Shown here piece by piece: positions 8,439-17,776 of a stretch of DNA of 64,000 bases; position 1 is the stretch's first letter; every line of letters starts with the position of its first letter. The notes beneath the pieces are model-generated. The model searched no databases, was not told the DNA's origin, and saw only the letters and a list, made by a program, of their open reading frames with translations. The stretch comes from Fulvivirga maritima (GTDB lineage: Bacteria > Bacteroidota > Bacteroidia > Cytophagales > Cyclobacteriaceae): NCBI RefSeq assembly GCF_021389955.1, contig NZ_CP089980.1:5017001-5081000 (forward strand), read 5' to 3'. The translations under genes were made by a program, and so were the position numbers.

Positions 8439-10028
8439 TTACTCTTGAGAGAGTGGAATAAGGCGAGCTTTTAGATTTGGAGTATCCATATCTTTATCAA
8501 AAGGATACATAGGTCTGTTAATTCTTTTGTATTCTAATCGCTCCAGATATTGGTCTACACCTCCTGGAGTAAGCGCCATGATCCAGTCGGCACGAATGTC
8601 ATACAGTTCGGGTACCAGATAGCCAATTTTTACCACTACTATGTCTGTCTCTTTAGGGTTCAGGCCTACATCAGTAAAATCTTTGATATAATGATAAGGC
8701 TTACGCTTTTTAGTAACTATTACATGAGCACTTCCTGTTTTTACTACTACAACAGTTTCGGCGCTTCTGTCACCATGTTCAATTGCTTCTATAGTTCCCT
8801 TTAGTCTAACAGGGGGAGCAAAACGATCATCTACATCAGCACCCGCAGTGGCGTCAATTTCACCGCCAACGCCAATCTCTACAGCTTTAGCTATAAAATT
8901 TGGCCCAGGTATAGAGGCATAGATCAATGAAGGGCCATCTTCTTTTTTAAATTCAGGTCTTTTAAGTATTTCGGTAATGGTCCAGGTAACATCTCCGGCG
9001 CCACCAGCTGTGGGGTTGTCTCCTGAATCGCTAATTATGAAGGGCACCTTGTCACTGGCTACAGCCGAGTCTAGGGCTTCTTCTAAACTGGCTGTGGGAG
9101 CTACAAAGTCGAATTCCTCTCTAACGGACCATAAACTTTGAGCGAGCTCTTCAGCTGCTTTGGTTACAGCTTCTTTATCATCACCATAGGTCATTATGGT
9201 AGCATGGTTTCTGGGTTCATCGGCCCAGGCATAGCCAATCCAGATAGAGGCATCTATAACGCCTTCTGGTTGTGTGGCTAGCGGTATTTTATCATACAAG
9301 CTCTTGGCGGGCTCTACTCTGGTGCTGGTTTGCTCACCTGGCAACAAGATGGGTACTGGAATCCATGCTTTGTAAGCAGGCTTGCCCAAGCCTTTTTCTA
9401 GGCGAGTAAGTAGATTGTCAACCGCTCTTTCTTTGGTCTCATATCGGTCTTCATGAGGAGCCATGCGGAAACAAGTGATCAGATCACTATTTTTGGCTAA
9501 ACGCTGAGTTACATTACCATGAAGATCCATAGAGGTGGATATAAGTGTTTCCATGCCTACTAAATCGCGCACTCGCGTAATAAAATCGCCTTCTGGATCA
9601 TCTAATCCAACCACGCTCATAGCTCCGTGGATATCTAAATACAGACCATCATAAGGAAGGTTCTTTTCTAATTTTTCTAAAATCTGAGTAACTAAGGACT
9701 CGTATGTTTCTTTAGGAACGGCTCCACCTGGAATAGCAGAAGCATACATGGCCGGATACCAATCCGCTCTTTTCAGATGAGTGCTATCGTCAGTAAGGAA
9801 TGGGTAATTTTTATACATTTCTTCTCCTTCACTTTTATGAAAGGCATCTTCATATGAAAGGGCAGGAGAGAAGGTGCTTGATTCTATGGCTATACCAGCA
9901 ATAGCCACTTTAGGTTTGTTGCTGTCAGATTGATCTTGCTCGCTGCCATTCGCTGACTCCTTAGAAGAGGTGCAGGCAGCCAGTAAGTAAAAGATAGTAG
10001 TGAAATACAGTAAAATTCTCATAGGCAA
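8439..10028 (-). CDS. M81 family (MlrC-like) metallopeptidase, lipoprotein
   Basis: 529 residues. A lipoprotein signal ends at LLAAC (Cys19), so the protein is probably exported and lipidated. The rest matches the M81/MlrC family: SSTFSP near the N-terminus, GLYLDIHGAM, STSMDLHGNVT and DSGDNPTAGGAGDVT, which carry the likely zinc ligands (Asp and His), then the MlrC C-terminal domain. MlrC finishes linearised microcystin breakdown in sphingomonads; in most bacteria the natural substrate is an unknown small peptide or amide. A signal peptide is less usual, since many homologues are cytosolic. Single gene with its own terminator. Confidence 0.85.
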   Translation of the reverse strand: MPMRILLYFTTIFYLLAACTSSKESANGSEQDQSDSNKPKVAIAGIAIESSTFSPALSYEDAFHKSEGEEMYKNYPFLTDDSTHLKRADWYPAMYASAIPGGAVPKETYESLVTQILEKLEKNLPYDGLYLDIHGAMSVVGLDDPEGDFITRVRDLVGMETLISTSMDLHGNVTQRLAKNSDLITCFRMAPHEDRYETKERAVDNLLTRLEKGLGKPAYKAWIPVPILLPGEQTSTRVEPAKSLYDKIPLATQPEGVIDASIWIGYAWADEPRNHATIMTYGDDKEAVTKAAEELAQSLWSVREEFDFVAPTASLEEALDSAVASDKVPFIISDSGDNPTAGGAGDVTWTITEILKRPEFKKEDGPSLIYASIPGPNFIAKAVEIGVGGEIDATAGADVDDRFAPPVRLKGTIEAIEHGDRSAETVVVVKTGSAHVIVTKKRKPYHYIKDFTDVGLNPKETDIVVVKIGYLVPELYDIRADWIMALTPGGVDQYLERLEYKRINRPMYPFDKDMDTPNLKARLIPLSQE

Positions 10029-10250
10029 AATTTTGTTATCTATATAGTTAAAGGAATAAGTTAGTTGTTAAATCTAATAAAAAGAATTTGAAAATATTAG
10101 CTATTTTGGGGCAATGTGTGCGATAACGCAGGGTTTAATTGTATTCCATCACCAATGCTTTTAGGATTATAATGGGTTAATATTATGGAATTTGACTTTT
10201 ATGGTGGTTGGTGTTGAAATAAATGATTTGGCGAAATAATATATTTAGTA

Positions 10251-10260
10251 GATTAATATT
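10251..10260. repeat. left half of the palindromic IS target site
   Basis: GATTAATATT abuts the first IS copy. With both elements removed the site reads as a perfect inverted repeat, GATTAATATT, TAAAG, AATATTAATC; the other half is at 13071-13079. Confidence 0.8.
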
Positions 10261-10352
10261 CACTAGTGTCCGACTAAACTCTGGTCTAAGAAATTTTAGC
10301 GATTCTAAGCAAAAATAAAGTGGTTTTCTTCTAATCTGGAAAAGTGAGCCCT

Positions 10353-11213
10353 CTATGGACTAAATAAAGGGTATTGATTGGTTTTATATATTGTTTTTTG
10401 AAGTTCTAGGTCTGGATTGTTTAGAAAGCGGGTAAGGTGAACATAGGCCATCAAGTGAAACCTTACCAATGAGACCATATTAGAGAAGGCCCATCTTTTT
10501 TTGATCTGTTTTCGGACTACTTCCATCAATAATAGACAGATCAGGGCACTCCAAATTTGGATCTCAATAGCATTTTGGTTGTCCCCCAGAAAATATTTGA
10601 GAGGAAAGTTCTGCTTCAGCTTTTTAAATAAAAGCTCTATCTGCCATCGGTATTTATAAATGGCCGCTATTGTGGCTGCTTCCAACTCCATATTATTGGT
10701 CATAAACACTAATAATTTATTATTGAGGTCATCATAATAGGCTATTCTTCTATTTTGAAGCTCTTGCACTTGTCCATCAGTCTTGAAACTGATAACAACT
10801 TTTTCATCCTTAAGTACACAAAAGTCTTTATCTTCAGGCAGTTCTAGCTCATCTATTGATTGATATCTGGCATTTTCCTTCATTCTAGTAATGTAAAATA
10901 TCCCTTGATGACTCCATTGTGCGTATTGTCTATAATCGATATACCCTTTATCCATCACCACATAGGATCCTTCTGGGAGTTGTAATTGCTTTAAAAATGT
11001 ATGATCATGCTGACTTCCCTTGGTCAACCGTACTAAACATGGCATTAATTCTGCCGCATGAATCATTACATGAGCTTTAATGCCTCCCTTGCTTTTGCCA
11101 TCTTTTCTAGGGCGTCCTGCTACCTTGAGAATATCTTTAAACAGACTAATAATCGTTGAATCAACAATATAAAGTTTATTGAGAACTTCCATTCTCAAGC
11201 GGCTGTCCGGCAA
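10353..11213 (-). CDS. IS4-family transposase, DDE catalytic part, copy 1
   Basis: 286 residues. The catalytic residues are visible: Asp in YIVDSTIIS, Asp in YVVMDKGYID, and the Y-R-E-K signature in YKYRWQIELLFKKLKQ. The frame can start at a TTG (11213), but the conserved sequence continues upstream in this frame as KYRHLL, joining the N-terminal piece at a run of six A (minus strand; plus 11227-11232). With five A the two pieces would form one protein of 401 residues, the normal length for the family. The text is almost identical in the second copy. Confidence 0.88.
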   Translation of the reverse strand: MPDSRLRMEVLNKLYIVDSTIISLFKDILKVAGRPRKDGKSKGGIKAHVMIHAAELMPCLVRLTKGSQHDHTFLKQLQLPEGSYVVMDKGYIDYRQYAQWSHQGIFYITRMKENARYQSIDELELPEDKDFCVLKDEKVVISFKTDGQVQELQNRRIAYYDDLNNKLLVFMTNNMELEAATIAAIYKYRWQIELLFKKLKQNFPLKYFLGDNQNAIEIQIWSALICLLLMEVVRKQIKKRWAFSNMVSLVRFHLMAYVHLTRFLNNPDLELQKTIYKTNQYPLFSP

Positions 11214-11559
11214 AAGGTGCCGATACTTTTTTAAACAATTTCATGTAAATGTCTGCAAAGACTATACTACTGCGTTTTTTGTTGCTATCTGATAAAGTGG
11301 AACGTCTGGGTATAAATTGAATACCTAAATGGATCAGCTTGTTTTGGCAGGCCAAAAGCCCCGTAGTAAGCTCTCTGAGAGCACTTGCCCCACTGAAACA
11401 GCAGTATAACATGCTTACTAGGTGATGCCAAGTATTCAATTTCTTGTAATATCTGTCAGATTGGTATTTTGATATTATTTGATTTAACACCGATTTATCT
11501 ATCAGCGATAATAGTTGAGAAAAGATTGGCTGTCCGTAGAAATATGTATTTTTACTCAT
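11176..11559 (-). CDS. IS4-family transposase, N-terminal part (DUF4372-like), copy 1
   Basis: 127 residues. It is the helical N-terminal domain found in front of the DDE domain in this IS4 subgroup (FYGQPIFSQLLSLIDKS, HHLVSMLYCCFSGASALREL). After MKLFKK the frame leaves the conserved path and ends at GSSQ, overlapping the DDE piece by 38 bases. A one-base change at the six-A run would fuse them. It differs from copy 2 by one residue (Tyr for His in SKYQSD). Confidence 0.8.
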   Translation of the reverse strand: MSKNTYFYGQPIFSQLLSLIDKSVLNQIISKYQSDRYYKKLNTWHHLVSMLYCCFSGASALRELTTGLLACQNKLIHLGIQFIPRRSTLSDSNKKRSSIVFADIYMKLFKKVSAPFAGQPLENGSSQ

Positions 11560-11760
11560 GTGTGATTTTTTGTTGTGGTAAACCGAAAATACACATTATG
11601 GGGCACTCTTGAAATTATTCAGAGGCCCCTATCTTTTTTCTCGGACACTAGTGATTAATATTTAAAGACACTAGTGTCCGACTAAACTCTGGTCTAAGAA
11701 ATTTTAGCGATTCTAAGCAAAAATAAAGTGGTTTTCTTCTAATCTGGAAAAGTGAGCCCT

Positions 11761-12621
11761 CTATGGACTAAATAAAGGGTATTGATTGGTTTTATATATT
11801 GTTTTTTGAAGTTCTAGGTCTGGATTGTTTAGAAAGCGGGTAAGGTGAACATAGGCCATCAAGTGAAACCTTACCAATGAGACCATATTAGAAAAGGCCC
11901 ATCTTTTTTTGATCTGTTTTCGGACTACTTCCATCAATAATAGACAGATCAGGGCACTCCAAATTTGGATCTCAATAGCATTTTGGTTGTCCCCCAGAAA
12001 ATATTTGAGAGGAAAGTTCTGCTTCAGCTTTTTAAATAAAAGCTCTATCTGCCATCGGTATTTATAAATGGCCGCTATTGTGGCTGCTTCCAACTCCATA
12101 TTATTGGTCATAAACACTAATAATTTATTATTGAGGTCATCATAATAGGCTATTCTTCTATTTTGAAGCTCTTGCACTTGTCCATCAGTCTTGAAACTGA
12201 TAACAACTTTTTCATCCTTAAGTACACAAAAGTCTTTATCTTCAGGCAGTTCTAGCTCATCTATTGATTGATATCTGGCATTTTCTTTCATTCTGGTAAT
12301 GTAAAATATCCCTTGATGACTCCACTGTGCGTATTGTCTATAATCGATATACCCTTTATCCATCACCACATAGGATCCTTCTGGGAGTTGTAATTGCTTT
12401 AAAAATGTATGATCATGCTGACTTCCCTTGGTCAACCGTACTAAACATGGCATTAATTCTGCCGCATGAATCATTACATGAGCTTTAATGCCTCCCTTGC
12501 TTTTGCCATCTTTTCTAGGGCGTCCTGCTACCTTGAGAATATCTTTAAACAGACTAATAATCGTTGAATCAACAATATAAAGTTTATTGAGAACTTCCAT
12601 TCTCAAGCGGCTGTCCGGCAA
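11761..12621 (-). CDS. IS4-family transposase, DDE catalytic part, copy 2
   Basis: 286 residues, the same protein sequence as the copy 1 DDE part, with a few silent base differences. The catalytic Asp residues and the Y-R-E-K motif are present. It is split from its N-terminal domain at the identical six-A run (plus 12635-12640), so both copies share the lesion or recoding site. Confidence 0.88.
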   Translation of the reverse strand: MPDSRLRMEVLNKLYIVDSTIISLFKDILKVAGRPRKDGKSKGGIKAHVMIHAAELMPCLVRLTKGSQHDHTFLKQLQLPEGSYVVMDKGYIDYRQYAQWSHQGIFYITRMKENARYQSIDELELPEDKDFCVLKDEKVVISFKTDGQVQELQNRRIAYYDDLNNKLLVFMTNNMELEAATIAAIYKYRWQIELLFKKLKQNFPLKYFLGDNQNAIEIQIWSALICLLLMEVVRKQIKKRWAFSNMVSLVRFHLMAYVHLTRFLNNPDLELQKTIYKTNQYPLFSP

Positions 12622-12967
12622 AAGGTGCCGATACTTTTTTAAACAATTTCATGTAAATGTCTGCAAAGACTATACTACTGCGTTTTTTGTTGCTATCTGA
12701 TAAAGTGGAACGTCTGGGTATAAATTGAATACCTAAATGGATCAGTTTGTTTTGGCAGGCCAAAAGCCCCGTAGTAAGCTCTCTGAGAGCACTTGCCCCA
12801 CTGAAACAGCAGTATAACATGCTTACTAGGTGATGCCAAGTATTCAATTTCTTGTAATATCTGTCAGATTGGTGTTTTGATATTATTTGATTTAACACCG
12901 ATTTATCTATCAGCGATAATAGTTGAGAAAAGATTGGCTGTCCGTAGAAATATGTATTTTTACTCAT
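12584..12967 (-). CDS. IS4-family transposase, N-terminal part (DUF4372-like), copy 2
   Basis: 127 residues, identical to copy 1 except His for Tyr in SKHQSD. It overlaps the DDE part by 38 bases in another frame. See copy 1 for domain details. Confidence 0.8.
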   Translation of the reverse strand: MSKNTYFYGQPIFSQLLSLIDKSVLNQIISKHQSDRYYKKLNTWHHLVSMLYCCFSGASALRELTTGLLACQNKLIHLGIQFIPRRSTLSDSNKKRSSIVFADIYMKLFKKVSAPFAGQPLENGSSQ

Positions 12968-13246
12968 GTGTGATTTTTTGTTGTGGTAAACCGAAAATAC
13001 ACATTATGGGGCACTCTTGAAATTATTCAGAGGCCCCTATCTTTTTTCTCGGACACTAGTGATTTAAAGAATATTAATCTAATTAAGCTTTTTTAGGCGT
13101 TTAATTATTTTGATTAGCTCAGGAAGTTAAGATCGGAAGGTAGTCTATTAATAATTCAATCATTACCACTTAATATTATTCTACCAAACCGGTAGTTTGG
13201 CAAACAGCAGTGTTATCTTTAAGCTTGTTTTTAAACCTGATTGTAT

Positions 13247-14119
13247 ATGGAGTTTGAAGGTTATTATGAGTCTAACTACCAGCGTTTCGGTGGGCTTACC
13301 ATTCACAAAGAAAATTTGGACAAAGCTAATGAGGAGTCATTAAGAAATTATATTAAGGTATTACTGCTGCCAGCTGGTTATGAGTTAATGGTGGATTTTA
13401 ATCATTATACTACCACTTCTCCTAGTTTATTCTTTATTAATAGCAATCAGTATCTACAGATGTTAAAAGTCTCTGATGCGCCGGGCTTTATGATTTATTA
13501 TAACCGCGATTTTTATTGCATTCAGATTCATGATAGTGAGGTCGCTTGTGATGGACTGCTTTTTAATAACCTTTATCAAATGCCTATGACCGTTATTCCG
13601 AAAAATGAAATTTCGGTCATTTATTCATTGTTTGGTTTCATTCAGGAGGAGTTTACATTACAAGAAGTGTCGCAGGAAGAGATGATCCGAACCTATTTGA
13701 AACAATTGATCATTAGGGCCACGCGCCTTTGGAAAAAACAGCATTTGGATGACACCAGTGAAGAATCAGCAGATGAGGTGGAGTTCTTTAGGGAGTTCAG
13801 CCGTTTGGTGGAGATTCATTATAGAGAAAAGCACAGTGTGGCTGATTATGCTGAAATACTAGCAGTTGCTTCTAAAACATTGTCTAATAAGTTTAAAAGA
13901 TTAGGTTGGCCGCAGCCTAATGATATTATCAAGGAGCGAATTATACTGGAGGCCAAGCGCCTGCTAAACTATACCAATAATAGCGTTAAAGAGATCGCCT
14001 ATGAATTAGGGTATGATGATCCTGCCTATTTTAATCGGTTATTCACCAATAAAGTGGGAGATAGCCCTGCTGCTTTCAGGAAAAAGTACAGCCAAGGGAA
14101 AAATGTACAATTGAGATAG
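13247..14119 (+). CDS. AraC family transcriptional regulator
   Basis: 290 residues from the ATG at 13247 (a TTG two codons upstream is also possible). The C-terminal 100 residues form the double helix-turn-helix: VADYAEILAVASKTLSNKFKR and the classic second motif VKEIAYELGYDDPAYFNRLF. The N-terminal part is a cupin-like effector domain with no clear ligand. The OsmC gene follows on the same strand after about 70 bases, so OsmC and perhaps the nitroreductase are plausible targets. Confidence 0.88.
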   Translation: MEFEGYYESNYQRFGGLTIHKENLDKANEESLRNYIKVLLLPAGYELMVDFNHYTTTSPSLFFINSNQYLQMLKVSDAPGFMIYYNRDFYCIQIHDSEVACDGLLFNNLYQMPMTVIPKNEISVIYSLFGFIQEEFTLQEVSQEEMIRTYLKQLIIRATRLWKKQHLDDTSEESADEVEFFREFSRLVEIHYREKHSVADYAEILAVASKTLSNKFKRLGWPQPNDIIKERIILEAKRLLNYTNNSVKEIAYELGYDDPAYFNRLFTNKVGDSPAAFRKKYSQGKNVQLR

Positions 14120-14191
14120 ACTTTTCTGCATTTATTTCATCTAGGATCGGGACTACCTTTGGAATATCATTAATCATTAAACAAAGGAATT

Positions 14192-14602
14192 ATGAAACGC
14201 AATGCAAAAGCCATATGGCAAGGAAGTATTAAAGAAGGGAACGGACATTTAACTACAGACAGTACCGTATTAGATCAAACACCTTATTCATTTAACAGCC
14301 GTTTTGCAGAGGGGAAAGGAACCAATCCTGAAGAACTATTAGCAGCGGCTCACGCAGGATGTTTTACCATGAAGCTGAGCCTGGATTTAACTACTGCGGG
14401 CTATCAGGTAGACCAGTTGGAGACCAGTTCTACCATTACGCTTAACGATGGGAAAATCACTCAGTCAGTGTTGAAACTGCAGGCTAAAGTCCCTGGCCTT
14501 ACAGAAGAAGAGTTTCAGAAAATAGCCAAAAATGCTGAGGAAACCTGTCCGGTAAGTCAGGCTTTCAGTTTTGAGATTGTGCTTGAGGCAGAGTTAATTT
14601 AA
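14192..14602 (+). CDS. OsmC family peroxiredoxin
   Basis: 136 residues, normal length for OsmC. The two redox cysteines are Cys57 (AAAHAGCFTM) and Cys119 (AEETCPVS), with the conserved NPEELLAAAHA in front. The enzyme reduces organic hydroperoxides in the cytosol using a thiol donor. An AraC-type regulator lies just upstream and a nitroreductase is convergent, which suggests a small redox-stress cluster. Confidence 0.9.
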   Translation: MKRNAKAIWQGSIKEGNGHLTTDSTVLDQTPYSFNSRFAEGKGTNPEELLAAAHAGCFTMKLSLDLTTAGYQVDQLETSSTITLNDGKITQSVLKLQAKVPGLTEEEFQKIAKNAEETCPVSQAFSFEIVLEAELI

Positions 14603-14741
14603 CTGACCTTTAAGCTATAAAATAACAGATCTGCCCGGGGATTGACATATTGAAAAGAGGTTGTATCAGTTGTAGTTACAGCGTTAGTAAAGATCATATG
14701 GATTTTAGAAACAGCTTAACTTCTGGCACAACCTCTCATTA

Positions 14742-15374
14742 TTAATTTATATAAGTAACGAACTCATCTTTAGCAGTTCTTACCTTTTTAAGGTTTACTA
14801 ACCAGTCACCTTCCTGCGCTCTGTAGCCTAAAGGAAGAATAACGGCACTCTTAAGACCTTTTTTGTCAAGTTCCAATAACTCATCCATTTGTTTAGCATC
14901 AAAGCCTTCCATAGGCGTTGCATCTACCTTTTGCTCGGCAGCCGCGGCTATGGCTAACCCAAAGGCGATATAGGCTTGTTTCGCAGAATGATGCTGATGC
15001 CATTCCGTTCCTAAAGGTTCATAGCTGCCCCATAGCATGTTATGGTAGTCATCCATTGTATTTTCAGGTAAGCCTCTTTCAGCTAATGTTTGTTTGAATA
15101 CTTCACCCATTCTATCAGATGTGTAACCATCCCAAGCAGCAAATACCAGCAGGTGAGAGCAGTCGGTTATTTGACTTTGATTAAAAGAAAAGGCCTTAAT
15201 TTTCTCTAAAAGCTCTTTATTGGTGATTACAAAAATTCTATAAGGCTGTAAACCCGATGAAGAAGGTGCTAAACGTGCTGCTTCTAATATATAGTCCACT
15301 TTTTCTTGAGGAACTACCTCTCCACTCATTTTTTTCGCAGCGTAGCGCCACTTAAGGTCTTCATTTAATGACAT
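14742..15374 (-). CDS. NAD(P)H-dependent nitroreductase (NfsB-like)
   Basis: 210 residues. FMN-binding features of the family are visible: RYAAKKM near the N-terminus, ARLAPSSSGLQPYRIFVI, and VILPLGYRA near the C-terminus. It should be a cytosolic FMN dimer reducing quinones or nitro compounds; the physiological substrate is unknown. Convergent with OsmC and divergent from the kinase gene at 15606. Confidence 0.9.
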   Translation of the reverse strand: MSLNEDLKWRYAAKKMSGEVVPQEKVDYILEAARLAPSSSGLQPYRIFVITNKELLEKIKAFSFNQSQITDCSHLLVFAAWDGYTSDRMGEVFKQTLAERGLPENTMDDYHNMLWGSYEPLGTEWHQHHSAKQAYIAFGLAIAAAAEQKVDATPMEGFDAKQMDELLELDKKGLKSAVILPLGYRAQEGDWLVNLKKVRTAKDEFVTYIN

Positions 15375-15605
15375 ATGTGATATTTTAAATTTCAGGGGTA
15401 CAAATCTAAGTCTATTTAATGGCTTTTAACAAGCCGCTGATCAAAAGTAGATTGAAATGAGGGGGTACTGGAGGCTTTCGCTGATAATTAGTGATATATG
15501 GTCAATAAAGATGCATATTGAATATAGAAAAATACATAATTTAAGATATTTTATTTATATTAATTAAGTGTTCATTTTTTGGCATTTGCTTAAGTAAAAA
15601 CGTGT

Positions 15606-16826
15606 ATGAAAGGGTTGTTAAATAATGAGATTCTTACCAATGTAATAGACGATTTGCCCATAGGTATAGGGATTTTTCAAGTGGTAAATCCTGAAGATCT
15701 GAAGAGTGTCCGCTATATTTTTATGAACAAAATTGTTCTTCATGAGATGAGGAAGGTAAAAGAAGAGGTGTTTGGCAAATATATAATAGAAGTGGCACCT
15801 GAGGCCTACGAACATGAAAATGGACTTGCGGTGATTAAGACCTATAGAGATGTGTCAGTACATGGTGAGAGTGTTAATTTGGGAATGGTAGAATATTCTA
15901 ATCACGAGGTAGCAGGCACCTATGAATGTTCTGTACACCATATACGAGATAATTACATTTATGTAATGCTAAGAAATGTCACAGAGCTGGAGCAGTCTAG
16001 AAAAGAGCTAGCTGAGATTAATAAAAATTTAGAAAATATAGTTGACCAACGTACTGCCGCCTTAGAGCAATCTAGAGAAGAGCTAGCTGAGATCAATATA
16101 AATCTTGAAAGCAGGGTGAAGGAGAGAACAGCAGAGCTTGAGATTAAAAATAAAGAGTTAGAGCAATTTGCATATATATCTTCTCATGATTTGCAGGAGC
16201 CATTAAGGACTATTTCTAATTACATTCAAATCATAAGGGAAGATTATGAAAATGATTTAGATGAAGATGTAATTAATTATCTGGAAACTATCAGTAAGTC
16301 TACAGATCGTATGAGAACCTTGATTTTTGCACTTTTAGATTTTTCTAAAATAGGTAGAAATAGTGCCTTGAAAGAGGTGGACACCAATCAGGTATTGGCT
16401 GATGTGCTTGAAGATCTATACCAGCTAATACATCAGAAAAAAGCCAAAGTATTAGTAGATCATTTGCCCATAATGCATGCTTTTGAAACGGAGCTCCGGC
16501 AAATTTTTCAAAACCTAATAACTAATGCCATTAAATTTCAAAAGGAAGATCAGGCGGCTGAAGTTAAAATCCATTGTGAAGTGTCAGAAAATCAATATCA
16601 ATTTTCTGTAGCTGATAACGGAATAGGCATCGCTTCAAAAGATAGAACACGCATATTTCAAATATTTCAAAGGCTACATTCAGAAAAAGTGTATCAAGGA
16701 TCAGGTATTGGGCTGGCTCACTGTAAAAAGATAGTGGAGATGCATAAAGGAAATATATGGGTAGACTCTGAAGCTGGCCAGGGGAGTGTCTTTCATTTTA
16801 CCATTTCTAAACAACTTATAGAATAA
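15606..16826 (+). CDS. PAS sensor histidine kinase
   Basis: 406 residues, no membrane segment. An N-terminal PAS-like domain (about 5-130) is followed by a coiled coil made of two tandem 25-residue units (EQSRKELAEINKNLENIVDQ and its copy), encoded by a 75-bp duplication. Then comes HisKA with the phospho-histidine in ISSHDLQEPLRTI (about residue 195) and HATPase_c with NLITNAIKFQ, DNGIGIA and GSGIGLAHCKKI. Cytosolic kinase responding to an internal signal. The stop codon overlaps the ATG of the receiver gene by one base, so they are translationally coupled partners. Confidence 0.9.
   Translation: MKGLLNNEILTNVIDDLPIGIGIFQVVNPEDLKSVRYIFMNKIVLHEMRKVKEEVFGKYIIEVAPEAYEHENGLAVIKTYRDVSVHGESVNLGMVEYSNHEVAGTYECSVHHIRDNYIYVMLRNVTELEQSRKELAEINKNLENIVDQRTAALEQSREELAEININLESRVKERTAELEIKNKELEQFAYISSHDLQEPLRTISNYIQIIREDYENDLDEDVINYLETISKSTDRMRTLIFALLDFSKIGRNSALKEVDTNQVLADVLEDLYQLIHQKKAKVLVDHLPIMHAFETELRQIFQNLITNAIKFQKEDQAAEVKIHCEVSENQYQFSVADNGIGIASKDRTRIFQIFQRLHSEKVYQGSGIGLAHCKKIVEMHKGNIWVDSEAGQGSVFHFTISKQLIE
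15990..16139 (+). repeat. 75-bp tandem duplication in the kinase coiled coil
   Basis: Units 15990-16064 and 16065-16139 encode two 25-residue coils beginning EQSRKELAEIN and EQSREELAEIN. The duplication lengthens the signalling helix in front of HisKA. Confidence 0.8.
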
Positions 16827-17236
16827 TGAAGCAGTTAAATTGTGTGATGCTAGTTGATGATAACCCTGACGATAATTTCTTTCATAAACGAATACTCAAA
16901 AAATCAGGAAAAGTAAAATCTATAGTAGCCTTAGAAAGTGGAACCGAAGCATTGGATTATCTTAGAGATAGCCTAGATTCAGGAAACCCAAGTCCAGATT
17001 TGCTTTTTTTAGACATTAATATGCCCGGTATGAATGGCTGGGAGTTTTTGGAAGAATATAAAAAATTGGACCCTGAAAATCAGGCTAAGGTCGTGATGAT
17101 TATGTTAACTACCTCTCGCAGATTGGAGGATAAAGAAACTGCAATGAATATTCACTCCGATATCGGATTTTTAAGTAAACCATTGACAAGAGAAATGTTT
17201 GATGATTTATTATCTAAGCATTTTAATGATCAGTAA
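16826..17236 (+). CDS. single-domain response regulator
   Basis: 136 residues, only a receiver domain. Acidic pocket in LVDDNPDDN, phospho-accepting Asp63 in LFLDINMPGMNGWEF, Thr in MLTTS and Lys118 in FLSKPLT. It overlaps the kinase stop by one base (TAATG). No output domain, so it works by protein contact, like the Rcp1/CheY type usually paired with such PAS kinases. Confidence 0.92.
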   Translation: MKQLNCVMLVDDNPDDNFFHKRILKKSGKVKSIVALESGTEALDYLRDSLDSGNPSPDLLFLDINMPGMNGWEFLEEYKKLDPENQAKVVMIMLTTSRRLEDKETAMNIHSDIGFLSKPLTREMFDDLLSKHFNDQ

Positions 17237-17305
17237 GCTTTATTGATATTAAGTGTATTATAAGGAAGCGAATGTAAAATGTTATAAATTGATGATTGAA
17301 GAGCG

Positions 17306-17776
17306 ATGTGGAACTGGCGAAATATCATTTTAAAAAATCACCCTGATAATATCCAGGTGAAATTTGTACACAAATTGGGGGATAATTATGAGGTAGAAGA
17401 GTTGGCTTGTAAAAGGATGGGTAAATATTATGAGGTGAATAATATTCCCTTTTTCATTCACAATATTGCTCTGGGAGATATAATATCGGTTGAGAAAAAT
17501 CAAGGTTATTGGTATGATTCATTAATTAAGGAATCGGGAGCAAGTCTTATTCAGGTGGTTGCGTTGAGAGATACCAATATGAGGACCTATATGGAGGAGT
17601 TTAAAGAATATCAAACCGAAATGTATAGTGATTTGCTTATTTCCATTTCTATAAATCCATATCAAGATTACAAGTTACTAAAGAAGCGACTAGAATCAGG
17701 CCTGAAAGAGGGGATTTGGGATTATAAGGAGGCCTCTTTGTCAAAAGTGCATCGTGAAAATGTAACCGTGGAGTAA
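17306..17776 (+). CDS. DUF4265 domain protein
   Basis: 156 residues. The family signature is clear: VKFVHKLGDNYEVEELACKR, then NNIPFFIHNIALGDIISVEK. DUF4265 proteins are small cytosolic proteins of unknown function, scattered in Bacteroidota and Proteobacteria, often near toxin-immunity genes. Nothing here besides the kinase/receiver pair 70 bases upstream gives context. Confidence 0.75.
   Translation: MWNWRNIILKNHPDNIQVKFVHKLGDNYEVEELACKRMGKYYEVNNIPFFIHNIALGDIISVEKNQGYWYDSLIKESGASLIQVVALRDTNMRTYMEEFKEYQTEMYSDLLISISINPYQDYKLLKKRLESGLKEGIWDYKEASLSKVHRENVTVE

Larger units (their letters stand above)
10261..11653 (-). mobile_element. IS4-family element, copy 1
   Basis: 1,393 bp with 13-bp terminal inverted repeats CACTAGTGTCCGA and a 9-bp target duplication ATTAATATT (10252-10260 and 11654-11662). 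It holds a transposase in two overlapping frames. Copy 2 starts only 15 bases further on and has the same length. Confidence 0.93.
11669..13061 (-). mobile_element. IS4-family element, copy 2
   Basis: 1,393 bp, the same inverted repeats as copy 1, but a different 9-bp target duplication: ATTTAAAGA (11660-11668 and 13062-13070). The separate duplications show two insertion events into neighbouring sites, not a tandem amplification. Confidence 0.93.

Noticed and set aside
10261-13061. The two IS4 elements as a tandem duplication of one unit
   Set aside because: Each copy has its own 9-bp target duplication, so they came by two insertions.
14650-14740. Possible terminator GAGGTTGT...ACAACCTC
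   Set aside because: The loop is about 65 bases and no proper T run follows, so support is weak.
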